5,107 bases of DNA from Thermomicrobiales bacterium (lineage in GTDB: Bacteria > Chloroflexota > Chloroflexia > Thermomicrobiales > UBA6265): assembly GCA_030447145.1 (NCBI GenBank), contig JAUJLY010000259.1, forward strand, positions 1-5,107, given 5' to 3'. The notes under the pieces are model-generated. The model was not told where the DNA came from. It did not search any database and worked only from the letters and a program-made list of their open reading frames with translations. This document shows positions 1 to 5,107 of the stretch, one piece after another. The translations under genes and the position numbers were made by a program. Each line of letters starts with the position of its first letter. Position 1 is the first letter of the stretch.

Positions 1-18
1 CGGTCAAATACCTGACCG
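1..18. terminator. Possible weak stem-loop after pspA
   Basis: CGGTCA (1-6) and TGACCG (13-18) form a perfect 6-bp inverted repeat with a 6-nt loop, about 25 nt beyond the pspA stop. It could end the minus-strand operon or be an operator of a gene outside the window. The sequence after it on the minus strand is cut off, so a U-run cannot be checked. Confidence 0.25.
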
Positions 19-42
19 CATCCATCGACAGGCGTCTTCGAT

Positions 43-744
43 CTAGGCGCCGGATTGCTGGCCGCCCGCTTCAAGCTGGCCCGCGGTCTCACTCGAACCA
101 CCCTTGAGCGCTTCCAACTCCTGCTCGATATCAACATCGTAGTCGAGTTCACGGAACTGGGCATCCAGTGAGGTGGACTCCATCTGTGCGAGAGCCACCG
201 CCTGGGACTCGGTGGAGCGAATCTTTCGCTCCATTCGCTCCAACTCGGAGCTCGCGTCGAACGGAGTAAGTGTGGCGCTGAACTCCGCCACCTGCTGCGA
301 TGCTTTCGCTCGACGCTGCCTGGCGATGAGCGAATCCCGCTGGCTCTGCGTCTGCTGGTACTTGGATTCAAGCGCCTGAAGCTGGTGCTTCAGGTTGTTT
401 ACCGTCTGCAACTGTGTTTCATGCTGCTGCTGGTAAACGCGGGCGTTCTCTTCATTGTCACGTTTGCGTCGCAGCGCCTCGCGCGCGAGATCGTCCTTGC
501 CTGCATCGACCGCGCGTTTCGCCTTGTCGCCCCATTCAGCCGCGAGTTGCTTGGTCTCGGCGAGATCTGCCTCGAGTTCCTTCTCCTGGGCAATCATCGC
601 GGCTACCTGTGAACGAGCAGTAAGGATGTTCGATTCCATATCGCGAAGAATTTGGTCGATCATTTTCTCCGGGTCTTCCGCCCGGTCGATGAGGTCGTTG
701 ACATTGGCGCGAACGAGTCGCTGCATGCGGTCCAGAATGCTCAT
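43..744 (-). CDS. pspA: PspA/IM30 family membrane-protecting protein (ESCRT-III-like)
   Basis: A 233-residue protein of the PspA/IM30 (Vipp1) family, peripheral membrane proteins that polymerise on the inner face of damaged or stressed membranes. Seen: the N-terminus MSILDRMQRLVRANVNDLID is the typical amphipathic membrane-binding helix, followed by the family's DPEKM segment (residues 24-28) and a long charged coiled coil to about residue 190. A final helix (about 200-217) is followed by a Gly/Ser/Gln-rich tail. Length fits the family (about 220-230). The ATG at 744 is chosen because it gives the canonical MSILDRM start. AAGGAG lies at 757-762, but the 12-nt spacer is long. A GTG at 786 in the same frame would add 14 residues and overlap the upstream stop as GTGA. 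It is the last gene of the minus-strand run, 38 nt after the coiled-coil gene. The family call is secure; the exact start slightly less so. Confidence 0.93.
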   Translation of the reverse strand: MSILDRMQRLVRANVNDLIDRAEDPEKMIDQILRDMESNILTARSQVAAMIAQEKELEADLAETKQLAAEWGDKAKRAVDAGKDDLAREALRRKRDNEENARVYQQQHETQLQTVNNLKHQLQALESKYQQTQSQRDSLIARQRRAKASQQVAEFSATLTPFDASSELERMERKIRSTESQAVALAQMESTSLDAQFRELDYDVDIEQELEALKGGSSETAGQLEAGGQQSGA

Positions 745-782
745 TGTGGTGTGGTTCTCCTTGCAAGCAGAATAATCGAGCC

Positions 783-1754
783 TCACGCAGCTCCGTAAAC
801 CTCGACGTCAATATCGCGAATTTCGTTCCCTCGGTAGACTCTGGCCGAGTCTCCAAAGACGACCGTAAGCTCGAGTTCACCGTCACTAGTCATTCGCGCA
901 GCATACTGGACGGCAACGCCCTCCTGCCTGCCGTTTTCTGTGTCAAGCGTGGCTGCGGCGCGCTGCATGGTCTGATATGGGGGCATTTCTCCGAGGCTTT
1001 CCATGAGCCGGGCGGAGACAATTCCTTCGACTCCCGAGCCGAGCAGCCACGTCGCGCCCGCTTCCTCCTCCGAAACGCGAATGAGCTGCAGCGGGCCCTG
1101 ATCAGTGGCAAGGGAGATCGTCGCATTGGCGATGAAGTTGTCCCCGAGCACCGAGAGCGTGTCGCCCTTGTTGACCGACAGCAGGGGAGAAGGAGTTGCG
1201 GGCTCGTTGGTCTCAAGGAGTTCGAGCACTTTGGCATCACGCGTTGGCTTCGCCTGGTCAACCACCTCTGTGCGGGTGTCAAAGAGCAGCTTAAGGCGAT
1301 CAATCTCCCCTGAAAGGGTACGCACGTCATCGTCCCTGGGAGGCGTCGAGCTCGTCAGCGTCTGGACCTTCTCATTGAGGCTGGTCACCTCACCCTGGAG
1401 AGCCAGGTCGAATTGCCGGAGTTGGTCGAGGGCAGCGGCGTCTACCTCCCGTTCCGTGAAGATGCCACCGTAGCCGTAGGAGGCAGTGCGGATCCGATCG
1501 GCCAGTAGTCGAATCTGGCCGACCAGTGCCTCGACACGGGAAAGGTGAGTTAGTTCACGCGCCGCGGAAAGGTCCGCGTTGTACTGAGTGAGACGGTTCA
1601 CGCTGTTCTGGACATCGTTGGCAATCGACTCCCGGAGTCGCTTGTCCTCGTCGCGTCGGTTCTCCTTGTCGCGATACCCGTTATATCCGGGCACCTTCTG
1701 AAGGAGTTCGGTGATGCGGTTCTCGACGTTTCCGATTTTTCGCAGTCTGTCCAT
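783..1754 (-). CDS. Hypothetical coiled-coil protein with beta-rich C-terminus, PspA-linked
   Basis: A 323-residue soluble protein with no signal peptide or membrane segment; I cannot assign a function. Seen: an N-terminal helical part (residues 1-180) rich in Arg/Glu/Asp, with a PGYNGYRDKENRRD stretch (22-35), a YGYGGIF motif (93-99) and predicted coiled-coil segments around 100-135 and 144-180. A Pro/Thr linker (184-190) leads to a C-terminal part (191-323) that looks mostly beta strand. It opens with VNKGDTLSVLGDNF (194-207) and has a Trp-Leu-Leu at 236-238. That opening faintly recalls DUF4178, a domain I remember being linked to PspA, but this is only a hint. From memory, similar PGY...YRDKE and YGYGG proteins occur in Chloroflexota. 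The ATG at 1754 is favoured over an upstream in-frame ATG at 1790 because AGGAGGA sits 6 nt before it. It lies between the zinc-ribbon gene and pspA, which suggests a PspA partner. Confidence 0.85.
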   Translation of the reverse strand: MDRLRKIGNVENRITELLQKVPGYNGYRDKENRRDEDKRLRESIANDVQNSVNRLTQYNADLSAARELTHLSRVEALVGQIRLLADRIRTASYGYGGIFTEREVDAAALDQLRQFDLALQGEVTSLNEKVQTLTSSTPPRDDDVRTLSGEIDRLKLLFDTRTEVVDQAKPTRDAKVLELLETNEPATPSPLLSVNKGDTLSVLGDNFIANATISLATDQGPLQLIRVSEEEAGATWLLGSGVEGIVSARLMESLGEMPPYQTMQRAAATLDTENGRQEGVAVQYAARMTSDGELELTVVFGDSARVYRGNEIRDIDVEVYGAA

Positions 1755-1760
1755 CGGCTG

Positions 1761-1767
1761 TCCTCCT
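1761..1767 (-). promoter_or_regulatory. Strong ribosome binding site for the coiled-coil gene
   Basis: AGGAGGA on the minus strand lies 6 nt upstream of the ATG at 1754 and selects it over the in-frame ATG at 1790. The site sits in the loop of a possible hairpin (1755-1774). Confidence 0.85.
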
Positions 1768-1770
1768 GTA

Positions 1771-1784
1771 GCCGGTTGCCCGGC
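1771..1784 (-). repeat. Small GNRA-tetraloop hairpin in the operon leader of the coiled-coil gene
   Basis: On the transcribed (minus) strand the sequence reads GCCGG-GCAA-CCGGC, a perfect 5-bp GC stem closed by a GNRA-type tetraloop. It ends 3 nt before the AGGAGGA ribosome binding site. It has no following U-run, so it is not a standard terminator. Its last bases can instead pair with 1755-1759. Confidence 0.45.
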
Positions 1785-1798
1785 GCACATTCTGGGGG

Positions 1799-2320
1799 TT
1801 AAAGAAAAATTTCAGCGCCACAATAAGGGCACTTGATCAACCCCTTGCCGGCAAGCTCGACCTGTCCCCCGCAGTTCGGGCAAGTCTCCCGGCCTTGCAG
1901 CTTGGATGCCTCGACCGAGTAGAGGATACCTTTGTCCCAATCCACATATCCTGAGAAGAGCCCACGGCCTACCAGATCGTAGATGTCGTTCTTTACCTTG
2001 TCGGTGCTCGACTTGAGCTCGAGGACGAGATCGCTGATCTGGAGCTGACCACGCGTCTTCACCATGTCCAGCAGCCGGCGTTGTTCCTGAACCCGCGCGA
2101 GGTTCCTGGCCTCGGCACTGCCCTTGACGATGAAAAAGATTCCTGCCCCGACCAGGGGGAGCACCAATACACTGAAAAAGAGCACTGCTCCAAACGCCGC
2201 TCCCGATGCCCGGAGGTTGCCCTCCTGGACGCCGAAGAAGAACCAGGCAGCGAGGGCAGCGCCGATAATAACGCCGGCAACCAACAGGACGATGCCAATG
2301 GTGCGTCCCGAAGAGTTCAA
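1799..2320 (-). CDS. Two-helix membrane protein with cytoplasmic winged-helix-like region and C-terminal zinc ribbon
   Basis: A 173-residue predicted inner-membrane protein. Seen: two hydrophobic helices (about 7-29 and 41-65) with a short loop; Arg6 before them and Lys66/Arg72/Arg76 after them suggest both ends face the cytoplasm. Residues 79-137 read as a winged-helix or PCI-like fold (QRRLLDMVKTRGQLQISDLV, then a second helix and a GLFSGYVDWDKGILYS wing). A rubredoxin-type zinc ribbon closes the protein, with Cys147/Cys150 and Cys164/Cys167 in CPNC and CPYC pairs. The start is TTG at 2320, supported by AAGGAG 6 nt upstream and by the immediate hydrophobic helix. It starts 34 nt after the glycosyltransferase stop and ends 44 nt before the coiled-coil gene. 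By inference it anchors or senses at the membrane for PspA; whether the winged helix binds DNA or protein cannot be told. Named function unknown. Confidence 0.87.
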   Translation of the reverse strand: MNSSGRTIGIVLLVAGVIIGAALAAWFFFGVQEGNLRASGAAFGAVLFFSVLVLPLVGAGIFFIVKGSAEARNLARVQEQRRLLDMVKTRGQLQISDLVLELKSSTDKVKNDIYDLVGRGLFSGYVDWDKGILYSVEASKLQGRETCPNCGGQVELAGKGLIKCPYCGAEIFL

Positions 2321-2326
2321 GCGTGG

Positions 2327-2332
2327 CTCCTT
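2327..2332 (-). promoter_or_regulatory. Ribosome binding site deciding a TTG start
   Basis: AAGGAG on the minus strand lies 6 nt before the TTG at 2320. No ATG or GTG is available nearby that keeps the first membrane helix, so this site fixes TTG as the start of the zinc-ribbon membrane protein. The ATG at 2339 is in a different reading frame. Confidence 0.8.
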
Positions 2333-2354
2333 TTTCCATTTGCCGTTGGATCCA

Positions 2355-3419
2355 TCAGGTCAATGCTTCCCGCAGGATACTACGCGTTTCCCGTGCCGCG
2401 CGTTCCCATGTGAACGCAGCTGACCACGCTGAGCCCCTGTCCCGCATACGTACCATACGGGCAGGATTCTGCAGGATCCCAGTCAGAAGGTGCGCGAGCA
2501 TTGCGTGGTCGGAGGCAGGAAAGAACTCCGCGGCGTCGCCAGCAATCTCGGAAAGCGATGATCCTGAGGCGCAGAACACCGGGGTCCCTGCGGCCATGGC
2601 TTCCAGCACAGGCATGCCGAATCCCTCGAATCTGGAAGGCTGCACGAAGATCGACGCTGCAGCGTACAGCAATGGGAGATCTGCATCGGGAACGTAGTCG
2701 ACAATGCGCAAGCGCGGGCCCAGACTGGTTTCACGAAGCTTGTCCAACACCTGGTTTGACATCCAGCCTCGCTTGCCTGCGATTACCAAATCATGGTGTG
2801 GCGCTGCAGTTTTCATGGCGCGCGCCAGGACGGTCAGGTTTTTTCGCGGCTGGATCGTGCCAACGGCCAGGACGTATGGTCGGTGCAGATCGTATCGTTT
2901 GCGGAGCACTTGCTCCTTCGACCTGTCAACCTTGCGGAATCGTGGGTCCACGCCATGATGCACGACGGAAATTTTCTCGCCCGCGACGCCGTAGGATTGG
3001 ATCAGGTCCTCCCGGGTCTGTGCCGACGGCACAATGATGCGATGGGCGGCCCTCGCGCTCCATCGGGTTGTGAGGTCAAGCATTCTTCTCTGTTTGCCCG
3101 GATGGGCTTCGGGCACGTGAAGATATCCGAGGTCGTGAATGGTCACCACTGTACGCGGGTGCACGATCGGAACGACGTGCGCGGGCACAAAGAGGAGGTC
3201 GGGGCGGAGTGTCAGGATCTCGCGTGAGAGGCGGTAGTGTGTCCAGAGCCGGCGGGCCGGGAGCGGCACGACTTCAGCGTTCGATGGGACCTCAAGGGAA
3301 GGCGGCGCTACCTTAGCGTTCATATACAGTCGCCATTGCCAATCTGCCCCGGCGGCGAGGAGCGCCCGGATGATCTGGTCGGAATAGTTTTCGGTGCCCG
3401 TTCGCTCCCGGACATGCAT
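2355..3419 (-). CDS. Glycosyltransferase family 4 (GT-B fold), 5' end uncertain
   Basis: A retaining GT-B glycosyltransferase that moves a sugar from a nucleotide-sugar to an unknown acceptor, probably lipid-linked or envelope glycan. Seen from the ATG at 3419 (354 residues): RTGTENYS near the N-terminus, a TIHDLGYLHVPEAHP segment, RIIVPSAQTREDLI, VVHHGVDPRFR, the second-domain start YVLAVGTIQPRKNL, LVIAGKRGW, and the nucleotide-sugar site EGFGMPVLE with the EX7E glutamates at 265 and 273, followed by AMAAGTPV. Both Rossmann domains are otherwise present. The expected first strand (VVGIDASR) is encoded in the same frame directly upstream (3420-3443), but that stretch has no ATG, GTG or TTG before the in-frame stop at 3516-3518. 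An ATG at 3446-3448 lies one base out of frame. The real protein may therefore start at 3448 with one base missing in this sequence. Neither ATG has a clear ribosome binding site. It follows fabZ and precedes the zinc-ribbon gene. Confidence 0.88.
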   Translation of the reverse strand: MHVRERTGTENYSDQIIRALLAAGADWQWRLYMNAKVAPPSLEVPSNAEVVPLPARRLWTHYRLSREILTLRPDLLFVPAHVVPIVHPRTVVTIHDLGYLHVPEAHPGKQRRMLDLTTRWSARAAHRIIVPSAQTREDLIQSYGVAGEKISVVHHGVDPRFRKVDRSKEQVLRKRYDLHRPYVLAVGTIQPRKNLTVLARAMKTAAPHHDLVIAGKRGWMSNQVLDKLRETSLGPRLRIVDYVPDADLPLLYAAASIFVQPSRFEGFGMPVLEAMAAGTPVFCASGSSLSEIAGDAAEFFPASDHAMLAHLLTGILQNPARMVRMRDRGSAWSAAFTWERAARETRSILREALT

Positions 3420-3475
3420 CCGGCTTGCGTCAATGCCGACGACCGCATCGCCGAGGTCAGGGGATATCAGGACCG

Positions 3476-3931
3476 TCAGCCCTTCGTCTGGTCGGGAACG
3501 AGCGCGAACAATAGCTCACCCCTGCAAGCGACATCTCCATCTACGGTGGCCGTGGCAGTGCCCGTCCCGACACCCCTGCGAAACCTGCCAAGCGCGACCT
3601 CCATCAGGATGGTGTCGCCGGGTTTAACCTGGCGCTTGAAACGTACGTTGTTGATTCCTGCAAAAAGGGCCATTTTGCCAGCATGCTCTTCCAGACTTAA
3701 CAGCGCCACACCGCCGACCTGCGCCATGGCCTCGACGATTAATACGCCGGGCATGACCGGGTACTCCGGGAAGTGCCCCTCAAAAAACTCCTCGTTGGAG
3801 GTTACGTTCTTGATCCCCACCGCGCGTTCGCCCGGGGTCATCTCGATAATTCGGTCCACGAGCAGGAAAGGATAGCGGTGGGGAAGAATCTTGCGGATTG
3901 CAACAGTATCAAGCGGCATTTCGAGCGTCAC
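3476..3931 (-). CDS. fabZ: 3-hydroxyacyl-[acyl-carrier-protein] dehydratase FabZ
   Basis: A 151-residue hot-dog-fold enzyme that dehydrates (3R)-hydroxyacyl-ACP to trans-2-enoyl-ACP in type II fatty-acid elongation in the cytoplasm. Seen: the family signature LPHRYPFLLVDRI (residues 16-28), then NEEFFEGHFPEYPVMPGVLI and EAMAQ. His53 in GHFP and Glu67 in EAMAQ match the catalytic His/Glu pair known for FabZ. The length equals that of typical stand-alone FabZ, with no LpxC fusion. The start is GTG at 3931, because AGGAG (3939-3943) lies 7 nt upstream; the in-frame ATG at 3919 is 12 nt further in and has no site of its own. It is the first gene of the minus-strand operon and diverges from gpsA across 107 nt. 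The first-gene position next to an envelope-stress cluster fits a membrane-lipid role. FabA is unlikely given the FabZ-type motif and length. Confidence 0.97.
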   Translation of the reverse strand: MTLEMPLDTVAIRKILPHRYPFLLVDRIIEMTPGERAVGIKNVTSNEEFFEGHFPEYPVMPGVLIVEAMAQVGGVALLSLEEHAGKMALFAGINNVRFKRQVKPGDTILMEVALGRFRRGVGTGTATATVDGDVACRGELLFALVPDQTKG

Positions 3932-4038
3932 AGGGAGTCTCCTGAGCGTGGTGGGCAGCGGTCCCGTCTCGTCGTATCGTAGCCAGAGCAGGCGGCTTTC
4001 GCTGGCCCGAGTCTACGAACCATTGCTGGAGCCCGTCA
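3932..4038. promoter_or_regulatory. Divergent intergenic region between fabZ and gpsA
   Basis: This 107-nt gap separates two head-to-head genes, so it must carry the promoter for gpsA and, unless transcription comes from elsewhere, for the fabZ operon. The outer edges are the two ribosome binding sites (minus AGGAG at 3939-3943, plus GGAG at 4028-4031). I see only weak promoter-like hexamers: TATCGT on the plus strand at 3975-3980 and TACGAT on the minus strand at 3976-3981, neither with a convincing -35 box. A 5-bp inverted repeat, GCCAG (3982-3986) and CTGGC (4002-4006), is too short to call an operator. Confidence 0.5.
3939..3943 (-). promoter_or_regulatory. Ribosome binding site deciding the fabZ GTG start
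   Basis: AGGAG on the minus strand is 7 nt from the GTG at 3931 and 19 nt from the alternative ATG at 3919, so GTG is the better start. Confidence 0.75.
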
Positions 4039-5082
4039 ATGAATGATCGGACACAACGCGCGCAGCATCCCCGCGTGGCAGTGCTCGGCGGGGGCGCCTG
4101 GGGCACAACCCTGGCGCTGGTTTCTCTCCGCGCGGGTAACGGGACAGCACTGTACGTGAGGGATGAGGAGGCATGGCGAGCGCTCACAGAGGAACGGAGG
4201 CATTCCCGTTCACTCAGAGGCGTCACGATTCCAGAGTCGCTCTTCGTGAGCACCGACGTCGAGGCTGTTCTCGCCAAGGCGGATGTTGTTGTTCTCGCCA
4301 TCCCGACGCAAAAACTTCGCGGAGCTCTCGTGCCACTCTGCGATCTTCTCCTTGGAAAGATCGTCGTATCGGCGGCGAAGGGGATAGAGATTGGAACGCT
4401 CCTTCGACCCAGTGCAATCGCGGAAGCGGTGCTTGCGGACGAAGCATCACCCGTGTGCGCCCTTTCCGGCCCAAATCTCTCTTCCGAGGTAGCAGCAGGC
4501 AAACCAGCCACAACAGTCGTCGCCTCCCGCGACGCCGAGGCCGCTTCGTCGATCCAGGCGGCTATGATCGGGGCGACGTTCCGCATCTACACCAGCACTG
4601 ACATCGTGGGGGAAGAGATGGGTGGCAGTCTCAAGAACATCATCGCGATTAGTGCCGGCATCGGTGATGGCCTCGGCGCAGGGGATAACGCGAAAGCAGC
4701 ATTCCTGACCAGGGGAATAGCGGAGATTGGGCGGTTGGGGATAGCGCATTGTGCGCAGCCATTGACCTTCGCCGGACTCTCCGGGATTGGCGACCTAATA
4801 GCGACCTGCTCCAGCCCGCAGTCTCGCAACCACCAGGTCGGTGCAGGTTTAGCCACCGGAGCGTCCCTGGAAGAGGTGCTGAGCGAGATGTCTGAAGTGG
4901 CCGAAGGTGTAGACACGACACGAGCGGCGGTCGAGCTGGCGCATCGTACCGACGTGGAGATGCCGATCACCGAACAAATGTGTAAGGTCCTCTTTAGAGG
5001 GAAATCAGCCGCCGAAGCAGTGCGGGACCTCATGTCCCGCGAGACCAAGGAGAAGATACACGGCCGGATCGAATCCTTCTAG
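4039..5082 (+). CDS. gpsA: Glycerol-3-phosphate dehydrogenase [NAD(P)+]
   Basis: A 347-residue cytoplasmic enzyme that reduces dihydroxyacetone phosphate to sn-glycerol 3-phosphate, the backbone for phospholipids. Seen: the dinucleotide-binding loop VAVLGGGAWGTT (residues 13-24, GxGxxG at 17-22), VLAIPTQKLR, VVSAAKGIEIGT, and the LSGPNLSSEVAAGKPAT segment. The catalytic-domain signature GGSLKNIIAI has Lys199, which corresponds to the family's essential lysine, and GDNAKAAFLTRG (215-226) carries Arg225. GLSGIGDLIATC and VAEGVDTTRA follow, with a normal C-terminus and a TAG stop, so it is complete and close to the usual length (about 330-345). The ATG at 4039 has GGAG 7 nt upstream (4028-4031). 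The roughly 11-residue lead before the Rossmann strand is slightly longer than in many homologues. It is transcribed away from fabZ; only 25 nt follow it in the window, so a downstream partner such as plsY cannot be judged. Confidence 0.97.
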   Translation: MNDRTQRAQHPRVAVLGGGAWGTTLALVSLRAGNGTALYVRDEEAWRALTEERRHSRSLRGVTIPESLFVSTDVEAVLAKADVVVLAIPTQKLRGALVPLCDLLLGKIVVSAAKGIEIGTLLRPSAIAEAVLADEASPVCALSGPNLSSEVAAGKPATTVVASRDAEAASSIQAAMIGATFRIYTSTDIVGEEMGGSLKNIIAISAGIGDGLGAGDNAKAAFLTRGIAEIGRLGIAHCAQPLTFAGLSGIGDLIATCSSPQSRNHQVGAGLATGASLEEVLSEMSEVAEGVDTTRAAVELAHRTDVEMPITEQMCKVLFRGKSAAEAVRDLMSRETKEKIHGRIESF

Positions 5083-5107
5083 AGGGTCGGCGAACGGCTC
5101 ACTGGGG

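Noticed and set aside
759..766. CTTGCAAG palindrome upstream of pspA
   Set aside because: Eight bases overlapping the ribosome binding site, single copy; not enough to propose an operator.
744..1313. 189-codon open frame on the plus strand
   Set aside because: It lies antisense within the coiled-coil gene, has no ribosome binding site or recognisable domain, and its composition is that expected of a shadow frame in GC-rich DNA.
1812..2339. 175-codon minus-strand frame beginning with ATG at 2339
   Set aside because: It overlaps the zinc-ribbon gene in another frame; the TTG frame has membrane helices and a zinc ribbon plus a well-placed AAGGAG, while this one is Arg/Gly/Pro-rich with no domain.
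2347..2354. TGGATCCA palindrome between the glycosyltransferase and zinc-ribbon genes
   Set aside because: Only 8 bp, single copy, no loop or flanking signal; likely chance.
2501..3037. 178-codon plus-strand frame inside the glycosyltransferase
   Set aside because: Arg/Pro-rich shadow translation opposite clear GT4 motifs; no start signal.
3909..4586. 225-codon open frame on the minus strand antisense to gpsA
   Set aside because: It runs opposite well-conserved GpsA motifs, is Ala/Arg/Ser/Thr-rich without domain features, and overlaps the fabZ start region.

Overview
The window holds six protein-coding genes and almost no non-coding sequence. Base composition is fairly GC-rich, and starts include ATG, GTG and TTG behind Shine-Dalgarno sites. 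No mobile element, CRISPR array, tRNA or rRNA is visible. The protein flavours (a PspA gene next to a two-helix membrane protein with a C-terminal zinc ribbon, and a GT4 glycosyltransferase with an IDASR...RTGTENYS N-terminus) suggest a chromosomal segment of a Chloroflexota bacterium, perhaps Thermomicrobia-like. That placement is inferred from recalled family resemblance, not from a marker gene.

Layout: five genes lie on the minus strand in transcription order fabZ (3931-3476), GT4 glycosyltransferase (about 3448 or 3419 to 2355), membrane winged-helix/zinc-ribbon protein (2320-1799), coiled-coil protein of unknown function (1754-783) and pspA (744-43). Gaps between them are about 27-56, 34, 44 and 38 nt, and no terminator is evident between them, so they probably form one operon. 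A short inverted repeat at 1-18 lies just past the pspA stop. On the plus strand, gpsA (4039-5082) is transcribed divergently from fabZ across a 107-nt intergenic region that must hold promoters for one or both directions.

Theme: fabZ (fatty-acid elongation) and gpsA (glycerol-3-phosphate supply) both feed membrane phospholipid synthesis. The GT4 enzyme probably modifies a lipid or envelope glycan. PspA is an ESCRT-III-like protein that protects membranes. The two unclassified proteins upstream of pspA look like its dedicated partners: one anchored in the membrane with cytoplasmic winged-helix and zinc-ribbon modules, one soluble with a long helical part and a beta-rich C-terminus. The segment therefore reads as a membrane synthesis and membrane maintenance cluster.

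Main points for a second look: the PspA-linked trio as a possible envelope-stress module; the N-terminus of the glycosyltransferase, where the conserved first strand is encoded in frame but has no start codon, while an ATG sits one base out of frame; and two mutually exclusive hairpins around the ribosome binding site of the coiled-coil gene.
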